Below are positions 55,150-63,269 of a stretch of 64,000 nucleotides of DNA, in pieces. Source of the DNA: Paenibacillus xylanilyticus (GTDB lineage Bacteria > Bacillota > Bacilli > Paenibacillales > Paenibacillaceae); assembly GCF_013359935.1 (NCBI RefSeq), contig NZ_JABMCB010000202.1, forward strand, positions 620,001 to 684,000, in the 5' to 3' direction. The notes below the pieces were generated by a model, which had not been told where the DNA came from, searched no databases, and was given only the letters and a program-made list of their open reading frames with translations. A program made the translations under genes and the position numbers. Position 1 is the first letter of the stretch. Each line of letters starts with the position of its first letter.

Positions 55150-55689
55150 CTACAGATTTGTAATAGGTTCATTTTTTTCAGAGTATAACAAGATATCATT
55201 TACTGATTGCTCAGGTGTCTGCTCCGAGCTGTCCAGCCAAAACCCGATTTTAGGCGTTTCCTTCTTAAACTCTGAATACAAATTTTCCACCGTAAAGCCA
55301 GTATAGCCGACCTTGCCCCTTAATTTTTCACGTTCTTTCACCACTTCTACATTTGGACACAGCACAATGATCTGAACCGGGTAATCCTTTAATTGCTCCA
55401 TCATATAGATTAACTCCGCTCCATAGTAATTATCCTGCAAAACAACAGAAAATTCGTTATCATAATAGGTCTTTGCAGCATTTACGGCTAACCGATACCG
55501 CAAATGTAATTGGCGGACTGCTTCTTCGGACGGTTCAGCAGACATTTCTTCCCGTCCTGATACGATCATGCGACGGAACACATCCCCTCGCAGATGAACA
55601 CTTTTCCCCAGCTTGGAGGCCAGCAGCTCCGCCACCGTTGACTTTCCGGAAGCCATAACGCCTGTGATTAAGTAAATAACTTCTTCCAT
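55150..55689 (-). CDS. Small P-loop kinase / AAA-family ATPase
   Basis: A 179-residue protein with Walker A GVMASGKST near residue 10, HLRGDVFRRMI downstream, and a lid-like stretch VKEREKLRGKVGYTGF. The layout resembles adenylylsulfate, gluconate or chloramphenicol-type small-molecule phosphotransferases. It is cytoplasmic. It follows the acetyltransferase gene by 18 bases. The substrate cannot be told. Confidence 0.75.
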   Translation of the reverse strand: MEEVIYLITGVMASGKSTVAELLASKLGKSVHLRGDVFRRMIVSGREEMSAEPSEEAVRQLHLRYRLAVNAAKTYYDNEFSVVLQDNYYGAELIYMMEQLKDYPVQIIVLCPNVEVVKEREKLRGKVGYTGFTVENLYSEFKKETPKIGFWLDSSEQTPEQSVNDILLYSEKNEPITNL

Positions 55690-55707
55690 AACAAGTTGCC
55701 TCCCTTC

Positions 55708-56211
55708 TTACTTCGAGAATATTTTTGACATAAAGTATTGATCGTAAGGTGTGTCATTTATCATTAGTGAGTTTCTTTTTATGCCTTCTATCTCAAATCC
55801 CATTTTTTTATATAGAGATACACCTGCTTCATTTTGAATGACCACTGTAAGTTCTAACCGTAAAATATTATGAGTTACTGCCCACTCTTCCATCTTTTGA
55901 AAAAGATTTGTTCCTATACCACGCCCGGTATATTCTTTTAAAACACCTATGGCTAGGTAGGCTGAATGTTTTGTTCTTCTTGTATCTCCACCAATGACTG
56001 CTAAATATCCAACTAACTGTCCATCATGTTCTGCAACCAGAACCGTTGAATTCCATTCCTTGTCCATTCTTACCAACCATTTATGTTGTTGTTCAGGAGA
56101 AGCTTTTCTTTCTCCTGGCTCCATTAGCATAAAATCAGCCTCAGCTTCAACTTGTTTCATTAGCAAATCAAAACGTTGAGCATCATCAGGTTGTATCTCT
56201 CTGATTAACAT
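55708..56211 (-). CDS. GNAT-family N-acetyltransferase
   Basis: A 167-residue acetyltransferase with the acetyl-CoA loop IGVLKEYTGRGIGTNLFQKM (the V.x.x.xGxG pattern of motif A) and the ending VSLYKKMGFEIEG, typical of RimI/PhnO-like GNAT proteins. ATG at 56211 has GGGGTG six bases upstream; GTG at 56220 is the alternative. It heads a two-gene operon with the P-loop kinase. The acceptor is unknown. Confidence 0.88.
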   Translation of the reverse strand: MLIREIQPDDAQRFDLLMKQVEAEADFMLMEPGERKASPEQQHKWLVRMDKEWNSTVLVAEHDGQLVGYLAVIGGDTRRTKHSAYLAIGVLKEYTGRGIGTNLFQKMEEWAVTHNILRLELTVVIQNEAGVSLYKKMGFEIEGIKRNSLMINDTPYDQYFMSKIFSK

Positions 56212-56462
56212 CGCATTCACCCCATTAAATATATATATTCAGTATTATACATCTTATGGAATGAAGCTCCCCCTTAAGGTTACATAAAAACTGCCTTACA
56301 GACAAATTTGAACCAACGCTTCATCTGTTCGTGGTCTCTCCAATTTCATACTGGACAAGAAGAAGTACATTCGGATCAAAGAACGGACGATAACGAGAGG
56401 TTTGGCGAAGCTTAGCGTGGGAAATATTAATAATAATACACATCGAAAGGATGAATCACACG

Positions 56463-56951
56463 ATGAATCCAACCTCAGATCACCAAGAAGCGATCAAGAA
56501 AATTCAGGAATTGATCAAAGACATCGACGTTGCGATGCTCACAACGGTATCAGAAGAAGGGCTAGTTTCACGTCCCATGAAAACCCAGGATTGCGAGTTC
56601 GACAGCAACCTGTGGTTCCTGACCAAGAAAGATACCAGCAAGTTTCATGAACTGCTTCGCAATCAGCAAGTCAACGTGGCATATGTGGGTAAGTCTTTCC
56701 TCTCCATCCGCGGTGAAGCCGAACTCGTGGAAAGTTCCGAGAAGATAAAAGAATTCTGGAGTCCGGCCTACGAGAAAGTACTGGAAACCACATATGACGA
56801 TCCGAATCTCGTTCTCATCAAGGTCACAGCCGAATCCGCCGAGTATTGGGATTCCGGCAACAAGTTCAAAATGGCGAAGTTCATGTTCCGTAGGCTCCTG
56901 GGCAAAAATACGGAGGGGACGGATATCAATCAGATCGTGGAATTCAATTAG
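56463..56951 (+). CDS. Pyridoxamine 5'-phosphate oxidase-family protein (general stress protein 26-like)
   Basis: A 162-residue protein of the split-barrel flavin-binding fold: AMLTTVSEEGLVSRPMKTQD, LWFLTKKDTSKFHEL, QVNVAYVGKSFLSIRGEAEL and ESAEYWDSGN. It resembles the general stress protein 26 (YdaG-like) group rather than a true PNPOx. ATG at 56463 has GAAAGG nine bases upstream; ATG at 56451 sits directly on that site. A GTTTGG-N13-GGGAAA sequence at 56400-56424 recalls a sigma-B promoter but is weak. Confidence 0.85.
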   Translation: MNPTSDHQEAIKKIQELIKDIDVAMLTTVSEEGLVSRPMKTQDCEFDSNLWFLTKKDTSKFHELLRNQQVNVAYVGKSFLSIRGEAELVESSEKIKEFWSPAYEKVLETTYDDPNLVLIKVTAESAEYWDSGNKFKMAKFMFRRLLGKNTEGTDINQIVEFN

Positions 56952-56981
56952 ATTCGTTGAGAAATCCAGTCTTCATAAGAG

Positions 56982-57016
56982 AAATGCCCATCATGCTATA
57001 AGTGATGGGCATTTTT
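56982..57016 (+). terminator. Intrinsic terminator of the stress-protein gene
   Basis: AAATGCCCATCA pairs with TGATGGGCATTT around a nine-base loop and is followed by TTTTT. The rest of the 308-base gap 56952-57259 shows no gene. Confidence 0.92.
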
Positions 57017-57259
57017 AATTCAATCGTATAAGTAATTCATTACGGTGTGTTACATAAACCCGCAAAAACCTCCAAGGTTGCCTCCGTATCTTACGGAAGA
57101 CGCTGCTTTTGGATTTCCCTCACATATTTTCTTATCATGATTGAATCAGAAATCGGAACATATTCATAGTTCTGACCTATGAACTTATCCATATTCCCTA
57201 TTTCCTCTTCTTATTTCTCTCCTGTAAAATATTGAAAAAACCTCAAGGAGCATAAATAC

Positions 57260-57934
57260 ATGAAACCTTCAGTAAAGCACTTGTTTGATAAAGTAGCCCA
57301 AGACTATGATATGCAACGAAAGCAGCTTATCCCTTGTTTTAATGATTTTTACGGAATGGCTCTGGACCTTATGGAATGCTCCAAGGACAACCCGCGTATT
57401 CTTGATCTGGGTGCCGGAACGGGACTTCTCTCTGGAATGCTACTGCAGAAATATCCAAACGCGCGGATAACCTTAATGGACATTAGTGAAAAAATGCTTG
57501 AAATGGCACGCCGAAGATTTGCTGATACAGATCAAGTACAGTATGTGGTTGGAGATTATACCAAACATGCATTTACCAGTTCCTACGATATGATCATTTC
57601 TTCTCTCTCAATTCATCATCTGACCCACGCTGACAAGAAGAATGTGTTTGGCACTGTATACAAAATGCTAGAACCTGGTGGACTCTTCATCAACGCAGAT
57701 CAGGTTCAGGGAAGGACCCCAATGACAGACGCTTATTATCGCCATCGCTGGCTGGATGCCATTCATAAGAGCGGATTGTCAGATGAAGCCATCTCGGCTT
57801 CAATCGAACGTCGTAAAGTGGATATCAATGCCAAGTTGGAGGATCAGTTGCTGTGGTTGGAGGAAGCTGGTTTTAGCGTGGCGGATTGTATGTATAAGTA
57901 TTTGGATTTCGTGGTGTTTTACGCTCAAAAATAG
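57260..57934 (+). CDS. Class I SAM-dependent methyltransferase
   Basis: A 224-residue protein with the SAM-binding motif ILDLGAGTGLLSGML (about residue 47-61), the acidic residue of motif II in ITLMDISEKML, and YDMIISSLSIHHL. This is typical of UbiE/Methyltransf_25-like enzymes. AAGGAG lies 11 bases before ATG. It is monocistronic and the substrate is unknown. Confidence 0.85.
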   Translation: MKPSVKHLFDKVAQDYDMQRKQLIPCFNDFYGMALDLMECSKDNPRILDLGAGTGLLSGMLLQKYPNARITLMDISEKMLEMARRRFADTDQVQYVVGDYTKHAFTSSYDMIISSLSIHHLTHADKKNVFGTVYKMLEPGGLFINADQVQGRTPMTDAYYRHRWLDAIHKSGLSDEAISASIERRKVDINAKLEDQLLWLEEAGFSVADCMYKYLDFVVFYAQK

Positions 57935-57962
57935 AAATAATCAGATCGCAGATATATTTCGT

Positions 57963-58088
57963 TTACGTCATTCTTCGGTGCCGAAATGCAAGTCGAATAG
58001 GTTCTCGATATGAAGGTAGGCCAATTTCATGATCCTTCAAATTGGGCTTCTCACTCTTTATATGACGAGCAGGTAGAATTGCGATAAT
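57963..58088 (-). pseudogene. Remnant of a GHKL histidine kinase C-terminus
   Basis: A leftward frame reads ARHIKSEKPNLKDHEIGLP and ends at TAA. It matches the G-box region of the GHKL kinase in this window (LKSEKPNPEYHGIGLTN), and the DNA is near-identical over about 18 bases (AAGAGTGARAAGCCCAAT). No start, H-box or N-box is present and the frame is closed by TGA upstream. It lies downstream of the LacI operon terminator. Confidence 0.45.
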
Positions 58089-58110
58089 TCACTGGCTATT
58101 TGGCTTATAC

Positions 58111-58134
58111 CAAAAAGTCGCCAAAATGGCGACT
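58111..58134 (-). terminator. Intrinsic terminator of the LacI-importer operon
   Basis: Read leftward, AGTCGCC pairs with GGCGACT around ATTTT and is followed by TTTTTGG. It lies about 180 bases after the LacI stop. The bases between (58135-58314) show nothing else. Confidence 0.8.
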
Positions 58135-58314
58135 CTTAGCTTCTAACATTACCTCCAGATTTTCCTATGATCTGATTCTCCGGGCCAGCTGCTTTTATGG
58201 CATGAAAGGGTAAATGCCTCAACTTCAGTGGAAGTAAATCTTAGGTCTGCTTCGCGTAACTCTGTCAACTGGTCTTGAACTCGTAACGGGCCAATGGGAT
58301 AACCAGAATGAAAA

Positions 58315-59310
58315 TCACCTGCAGCTTTCGCGAATTACAAGCTGGGGCTCAACCATAATGGCTTGCCCCGATGCGCCTTTTTCGATCAAGTCTATCAGCA
58401 TCTGCCCTGCTAATCTGCCAATCCCTTTTTTATCCTGCCTAACTGTCGTTAACTTGGGTGTGGTGAATCGACAAGCTTCAATATCATCACAGCCAATAAC
58501 CGCAATGCGATTCGGAACAAGCATGCCTCGTTCTTTGATAGCTTCTATGGCTCCAAATGCCATAAAGTCCGAACAAGCAAAGACCAATTCCGGCAGATCT
58601 CCTCCGTCCAAAATCTGGTTCATGGAGTCGTATCCGCTTTGATCAAAATAATCTCCGTAAACGATCCATTCTTCCCTGCACTCCAGATTATAAAGATGTA
58701 GAGCCTTTCGAAAGCCGCTTTCTCTCTGTTGAGTTATAAAGGAGCATTCGTTTCCGCCTATAAAAGCAATTTTACGTATCCCATTTAAATGAGCATGGCT
58801 GACCACTTTCTCCGCGATCATATAATTATCTGTCATGATATAGCTCGATGTTGTACCTGAGAGGATCATGTCTACACCTACGACCGGAATGTGACTCTCA
58901 TCTATCTGGCGGCTCCCTTCGTCAGTCTCATCACCTGACATAATCAGGCATCCGTCAATATTGTAGTGGTGACACCTTTCTAAATAATCCCTATCCTTCG
59001 AGAAAAAAACAAAGTCATAACCCATTTCACTAATAAAATCCTTGAAATTATTCAAAATAAGACTGAAAAATGGATGCGTAAAGCCCACGTTAAATTGACC
59101 ACCAATAATAACCCCAATCAACTTGGAACGATTCGTAGCCAGTGTTTTGGCTGAAAACGTTGGAACATAACCCGTATCCTGAATGATTTTTTTCACTCTT
59201 TGACGCGTCTGATCGCTTATGTTACCCGTATTATTCATTATTTTGGATACTGTTGCAGCCGAGACACCTGCCAGTTTCGCGATATCACGAATGGTATGTT
59301 TTTTATCCAT
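58315..59310 (-). CDS. LacI-family repressor encoded in an ABC importer operon
   Basis: A 331-residue regulator with HTH HTIRDIAKLAGVSAATVSKIMNNTG, hinge ATNRSKLIGVIIGG, and an effector-binding domain (IRKIAFIGGNECSF, FACSDFMAFGAIEAI, IAVIGCDDIEACRF, TTVRQDKKGIGRLA). Its start overlaps the stop of the upstream permease (TAATG), so it is translationally coupled and probably represses its own operon through the palindrome at 62353-62376. Its effector is presumably the imported sugar. Confidence 0.92.
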   Translation of the reverse strand: MDKKHTIRDIAKLAGVSAATVSKIMNNTGNISDQTRQRVKKIIQDTGYVPTFSAKTLATNRSKLIGVIIGGQFNVGFTHPFFSLILNNFKDFISEMGYDFVFFSKDRDYLERCHHYNIDGCLIMSGDETDEGSRQIDESHIPVVGVDMILSGTTSSYIMTDNYMIAEKVVSHAHLNGIRKIAFIGGNECSFITQQRESGFRKALHLYNLECREEWIVYGDYFDQSGYDSMNQILDGGDLPELVFACSDFMAFGAIEAIKERGMLVPNRIAVIGCDDIEACRFTTPKLTTVRQDKKGIGRLAGQMLIDLIEKGASGQAIMVEPQLVIRESCR

Positions 59311-60125
59311 TATTTAATCCCCGTAAAGTTAAAGCCTTGAACGATATATTTTTGGAAGCAGACATATACAATGAGAACAGGAATAACCATAAATGTGGCA
59401 CCTGCCATCTGCAGAGCAAAATCGGTTGAATATTGTCCTTTTAGCAGCGACATGCCTACGGATAACGTAAACAAAGCATCATCATTGGCAACAATCAGCG
59501 GCCATAGGAAACTGTTCCAAGCACCAATAAAAGTAAATATGGCCTGCACAGCTAGAATGGGCTTCGACATCGTGAGCACCAACTGACCAAAAATACGAAA
59601 CTCTCCCGCCCCATCCAGTCTACCGGCTTCAAGGAGTTCATCTGGAATGGTGTTCATAAACTGGCGTACCAAAAATATATTGAACGCGGATGCAAGTCCT
59701 GGTAGAACAATACCCGCCATCGTATTCGTCAAATTCATTTCGCTGATGATAATATACATAGGTATGATTTTGACCTGTCCGGGAATCATCATGGTTGCCA
59801 ATACAATCATGAACAATATGCGGTTGCCTCGGAACCGGAACTTGGAGAATGCATATCCTGCCATCGTATCAAGGAGGAGACCCAGCATGGAAAATAGAAC
59901 AATGATCATCGTATTCATAAGGTAAACATCAAAATCAAGTCGTTGAAAGAGATTTATGTAGCTTTGAAAGCTGAACGTTTCAGGAAATAATGTCGGCGGA
60001 ATGGCTAATGCTTCCCTTTCCGTCTTGAATGAGTTCAATATCATCCATAAAAAAGGGAAAGCCATCACCATGCTTCCTATGGATAAAAGAACTGCCGAAA
60101 TGGAAACCTCCCATTGTTTTTTCAT
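59310..60125 (-). CDS. Carbohydrate ABC transporter permease (MalG-like)
   Basis: A 271-residue permease with about six transmembrane helices, the EAA loop DELLEAGRLDGAGEFRIFGQL, and the ending CFQKYIVQGFNFTGIK. GAGGTGA precedes ATG. Its stop is shared with the start of the LacI gene. Confidence 0.93.
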   Translation of the reverse strand: MKKQWEVSISAVLLSIGSMVMAFPFLWMILNSFKTEREALAIPPTLFPETFSFQSYINLFQRLDFDVYLMNTMIIVLFSMLGLLLDTMAGYAFSKFRFRGNRILFMIVLATMMIPGQVKIIPMYIIISEMNLTNTMAGIVLPGLASAFNIFLVRQFMNTIPDELLEAGRLDGAGEFRIFGQLVLTMSKPILAVQAIFTFIGAWNSFLWPLIVANDDALFTLSVGMSLLKGQYSTDFALQMAGATFMVIPVLIVYVCFQKYIVQGFNFTGIK

Positions 60126-60146
60126 GCTTCTTCACCTCAGGTGTCT

Positions 60147-61025
60147 TTATTCTTCTCTTCTTAGTTTAAACTGTATCATCGTAACGACGATAATGACTGC
60201 AAACAAGACCGTAGATGATGCTGCGGCGTATCCGAATTTACTGTATTGGAAGCCTTCCTGATAAATGAACAAAGCCATTGAGATTGTACCGTTCAGAGGC
60301 CCGCCCCCTGTCATAACAAAAGGCTCCTCAAAGAATTGCAGCCATCCAATGAGTTTGGTAACCACGACAAAGAAAATGGCATAGCGGATGGACGGCAGCG
60401 TAATATGGCACAAGCGCTGCCAGCGATTGGCACCATCTATTTCGGCTGCTTCATAGTACATCTCGGGAATGGATTTAAGAGCCGCTAGAAAAATAATCAT
60501 ATTGACCCCAAGTCCTTGCCATACGGCCAGGATGAGCAAAGAAATCTTAGCTACAAAAGGCTTCTCTAACCAAGGTATAGAATCTGTTCCTGCGAGGGAC
60601 AACAAATAATTAAATAAACCATACTGCTGATTGTAGAGATAACTCCAAATTACAGCTATAGCTACGATATTAGTTATCGTGGGTAAGTAATAAATGGTTC
60701 GAAAAGCAGAGAAGAATGCTTTGTTCCCATAATTAAGAAGCAGTGCTACGACAAGCGATAACAGAACGACTACAGGTACGCCAATGCATACATAGAACAT
60801 TGTATTTAACATTGAAACGATGAAGACTTTGTCATTAAACAGCTCAATGAAGTTATCGATGCCTATGAAATGGATTTTCGACCAATTCGCCAGACCAACA
60901 AGGTCCATATCCGTGAAGCTGATGAATATGGATACGATAATTGGAACAATTGAAAAAATGGCCAAAAGAAGAATGGCTGGAGCTACGAACAGATACGGAA
61001 TCATTTTTGTTCTGAACCGATACAT
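60147..61025 (-). CDS. Sugar ABC transporter permease (MalF-like)
   Basis: A 292-residue permease with MIPYLFVAPAILLLAIFSIVPIIVSI as first membrane segment and the loop MYYEAAEIDGANRWQRLCHI. GAGGGGG lies four bases before ATG. It partners the gene just downstream (gap 21 bases) and uses the SBP upstream. Confidence 0.93.
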   Translation of the reverse strand: MYRFRTKMIPYLFVAPAILLLAIFSIVPIIVSIFISFTDMDLVGLANWSKIHFIGIDNFIELFNDKVFIVSMLNTMFYVCIGVPVVVLLSLVVALLLNYGNKAFFSAFRTIYYLPTITNIVAIAVIWSYLYNQQYGLFNYLLSLAGTDSIPWLEKPFVAKISLLILAVWQGLGVNMIIFLAALKSIPEMYYEAAEIDGANRWQRLCHITLPSIRYAIFFVVVTKLIGWLQFFEEPFVMTGGGPLNGTISMALFIYQEGFQYSKFGYAAASSTVLFAVIIVVTMIQFKLRREE

Positions 61026-61095
61026 CTTTTCCCCCTCATAAAATGAACTGGGCAGATGGTAAACGCTTCAATCACACCTGCCCAATACGGATTCA

Positions 61096-62322
61096 TTAAT
61101 CAGACAAAATTTTGCGGACTTCCTCTTGGTAACTTTCCAGAGCCTCGTCGATATCCTCCCCGCCACGAATCACTTGTTCAAGCGTTTTCAGCAATTCGGA
61201 TGCGATAAATTCATATTCCGCAATCACCGGGAACGGTTGAGTTGAGTTCAGTTGTTCTCCAAATACTTTCATGAAAGGGTCATTAGCGAACATTGGATCT
61301 TCCCAAGCACTTTTCGTAGTTGGTAACGTAGATGCTGCTTTGTACCATTCCACTTGAGTCTCCGGATCAGTCATGTAGTTAATGAACGTAAGCGCTTCGT
61401 CCACTTTATCCGTACCTTCAAATACCGTAAAATGAGAACCGCCAGCCATCGATGTATTCTGTTCTGCCTTAGGCATTACTCGCACATTCCATTTCCCTTC
61501 AATATCGGCAGCCTGTTCTTTGATGGTGTTGACCATGTAGGGGCCGCTGATAAACATTGGATATGTACCATCGGTAAACCCTTGAACCGTTTCTTTACCG
61601 GCTTCCAGTTGAGACAAGCCTTCTGCAAAGAAGGTACTGTAAAGCTCCATTGCTTCCTTAAATTTTGGATCTTTAAAGTTATCTGCTCCCTTCTCCGTGT
61701 CGTAGACCCAGCCATGTTCCCAGGCCATCATCATCGGGATATGGTGACTGCCTTTGTCGATATCAAATCCGAAATTCCCTTCCCCCCGTGCTGTCAACTT
61801 TTTTGCCGCATCAAGCATGTCATCCCAGGTTTCCGGACCGTTGGGATACCCTACCTCAGCAAGTAAATCTGAACGATAGAACAATACGCGAGTATCAATG
61901 ATGTATGGAATTGCATACGTTTTTTCATCATAGATGGTCGTGGCCGTAGCGCTTTCAAAGAAGTTGTCAGGATTAAGATTTGGATATTTGTCTAAATGTT
62001 CAGTGAGGTCAAGAAAAGCTCCGGCTTCAGCAAATTCTGCTACCCAAGTATTCCCTACTTGTAATACATCAGGGCCTTTGCCTGCTGCAACTGCCGTAAG
62101 CAGCTTATCATGCGCATCTCCCCACGGAATTGCGAGTACATCAACCTTCATGTTATGTTCCTCTTCAAACCCTTTTACGAACGCTTGCATTTGTTTTCCT
62201 TCCGAGCCCATCGCCCACACTTGAATGGTATGATCTGCTCCCGCCTGAGACGAACAACCAGATAAAGCCATCGCAAAAACTGTAGAAAGTGCGAGTATGC
62301 CACTTTTCAGCCTTCTTTTCAT
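61096..62322 (-). CDS. Sugar-binding lipoprotein (MalE-like SBP)
   Basis: A 408-residue family 1 SBP with lipobox MALSGC near residue 22. The usual landmarks follow: IPWGDAHDKLLTAVAAGKGPDVLQVGNTW, FYRSDLLAEVGYPNGPETWDDML and FISGPYMVNTIKEQA. It is shorter than the LplA-type SBPs of the window and lacks their Asp-rich loop. It is the first gene of an SBP-permease-permease-LacI operon with no hydrolase, so the substrate is not indicated. ATG at 62322 and TTG at 62325 are both possible starts. Confidence 0.92.
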   Translation of the reverse strand: MKRRLKSGILALSTVFAMALSGCSSQAGADHTIQVWAMGSEGKQMQAFVKGFEEEHNMKVDVLAIPWGDAHDKLLTAVAAGKGPDVLQVGNTWVAEFAEAGAFLDLTEHLDKYPNLNPDNFFESATATTIYDEKTYAIPYIIDTRVLFYRSDLLAEVGYPNGPETWDDMLDAAKKLTARGEGNFGFDIDKGSHHIPMMMAWEHGWVYDTEKGADNFKDPKFKEAMELYSTFFAEGLSQLEAGKETVQGFTDGTYPMFISGPYMVNTIKEQAADIEGKWNVRVMPKAEQNTSMAGGSHFTVFEGTDKVDEALTFINYMTDPETQVEWYKAASTLPTTKSAWEDPMFANDPFMKVFGEQLNSTQPFPVIAEYEFIASELLKTLEQVIRGGEDIDEALESYQEEVRKILSD

Positions 62323-62352
62323 CAACGCTTCAAACCCCTCTCACCCTGCACA

Positions 62353-62376
62353 TTTTAGGTAACCGGTTTCCTAAAA
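62353..62376. promoter_or_regulatory. LacI-type operator upstream of the SBP-permease-LacI operon
   Basis: A 24-base near-perfect palindrome with half-site TTTTAGG(T/A)AACC and the central CG expected for LacI-family operators; only one base pair breaks the symmetry. It starts 31 bases before the SBP ATG and lies three bases downstream of the -10 TATACT, so bound repressor would cover the transcription start. Confidence 0.75.
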
Positions 62377-62379
62377 CGA

Positions 62380-62385
62380 AGTATA
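62380..62385 (-). promoter_or_regulatory. -10 element of the SBP-permease-LacI operon
   Basis: Read leftward, TATACT follows a very AT-rich stretch and directly precedes the operator. A -35 is weak (ATCATT at 17 bases). The rest of 62386-62637 is AT-rich and shows no gene. Confidence 0.5.
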
Positions 62386-62637
62386 AAAGAATTTAATTAA
62401 TGAATGATAAACCAGGTGTAAAATAATAGTAAATTATTCCTTCAACTCACTATTTTTCTAATCATCCGTTTAAGTTCCAGCTGATTCTGACCGACCCCGG
62501 TTTTCATCGTTTCTCCATAATCCATTCTTCTTTAGAATTTCTTCAGATTTATACCCAGTGAATCCTAAGTTCTGTTCGTTATTATTCTCGTAGAATCAAT
62601 TGTTTGTAGGAAACAACGATATTGGAGGAACATTCCA

Positions 62638-63219
62638 TTGAAACTTAATGAGAACATCTTATTTTTACGCAGCTTTATTCACTGTCCGAAAAGAGTGGGA
62701 AGCATCATTCCAAGCTCTCGGTTTCTGGCAAAAAAAATGGTTGAGCAAGCTCCATGGCATGAGATGAGTGCCGTTGCAGAACTCGGTTCGGGTACGGGTG
62801 CCATCACCCATTCTATTCACGAACACGTAAGTGAATCAGCCAAGGTTGTATTGTTTGAAATGAATGATACAATGAGGAACGATTTACAGCTAAAGTATCC
62901 AGAGTATGCCTGCTACCCGGACGCAGCTAACCTTGTTAATATATTGAAGCAAGAACATATTCAACAATTAGATTGCATCTTTAGCGGACTTCCCTTTTTT
63001 AATTTTGAACGTGAGTTCAGAGATATGTTGGTTGAACAGATCTATAATGGACTTAAACCTGGGGGATTGTTTATCGCATTTCAATACTCACTTCAGATGA
63101 AGAAGCAACTTTCCGAGAAATTTATGATCGAAAAGATTGATTTCGTACCGTGGAACGTCCCTCCTGCTTTCGTTTACGTCTGTCGAAAAAAGGAAATCAA
63201 TAGGATGGAAACACTATAG
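62638..63219 (+). CDS. Class I SAM-dependent methyltransferase (phospholipid/rRNA-methylase-like)
   Basis: A 193-residue protein. It opens LFLRSFIHCPKRVGSIIPSSRFLAKKM, the beginning typical of the PmtA-like phospholipid N-methyltransferase and KsgA-related group. Motif I is AELGSGTGAITHSI, with the acidic FEMN after it, then IFSGLPFFNF and PGGLFIAFQYS. The start is TTG at 62638 with TTGGAGGA upstream. Its stop codon lies inside the palindrome 63216-63229, in front of the response-regulator gene. Lipid or RNA as substrate is not decidable here. Confidence 0.8.
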   Translation: MKLNENILFLRSFIHCPKRVGSIIPSSRFLAKKMVEQAPWHEMSAVAELGSGTGAITHSIHEHVSESAKVVLFEMNDTMRNDLQLKYPEYACYPDAANLVNILKQEHIQQLDCIFSGLPFFNFEREFRDMLVEQIYNGLKPGGLFIAFQYSLQMKKQLSEKFMIEKIDFVPWNVPPAFVYVCRKKEINRMETL

Positions 63220-63229
63220 TTTAAACTAT
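63216..63229. promoter_or_regulatory. Perfect palindrome next to the -10 of the response-regulator gene
   Basis: ATAGTTTAAACTAT is a perfect 14-bp palindrome. Five bases later comes TATAAT (63235-63240), a consensus -10, and the gene starts 29 bases further. The palindrome occupies the spacer/-35 area and is a candidate operator for an activator or for autoregulation. Confidence 0.45.
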
Positions 63230-63269
63230 GGATGTATAATAAACATGCAAAAAATGAAGGAGCGTCATA

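Noticed and set aside
56400..56424. Sigma-B-like promoter before the stress-protein gene
   Set aside because: Both hexamers deviate from consensus, and whether the organism has a sigma-B regulon cannot be told from the window; mentioned only within the gene entry.
61048..61063. GTAAACGCTTCAATC between SBP and permease
   Set aside because: Three mismatches to cre and no dyad around the CG; too weak to call.
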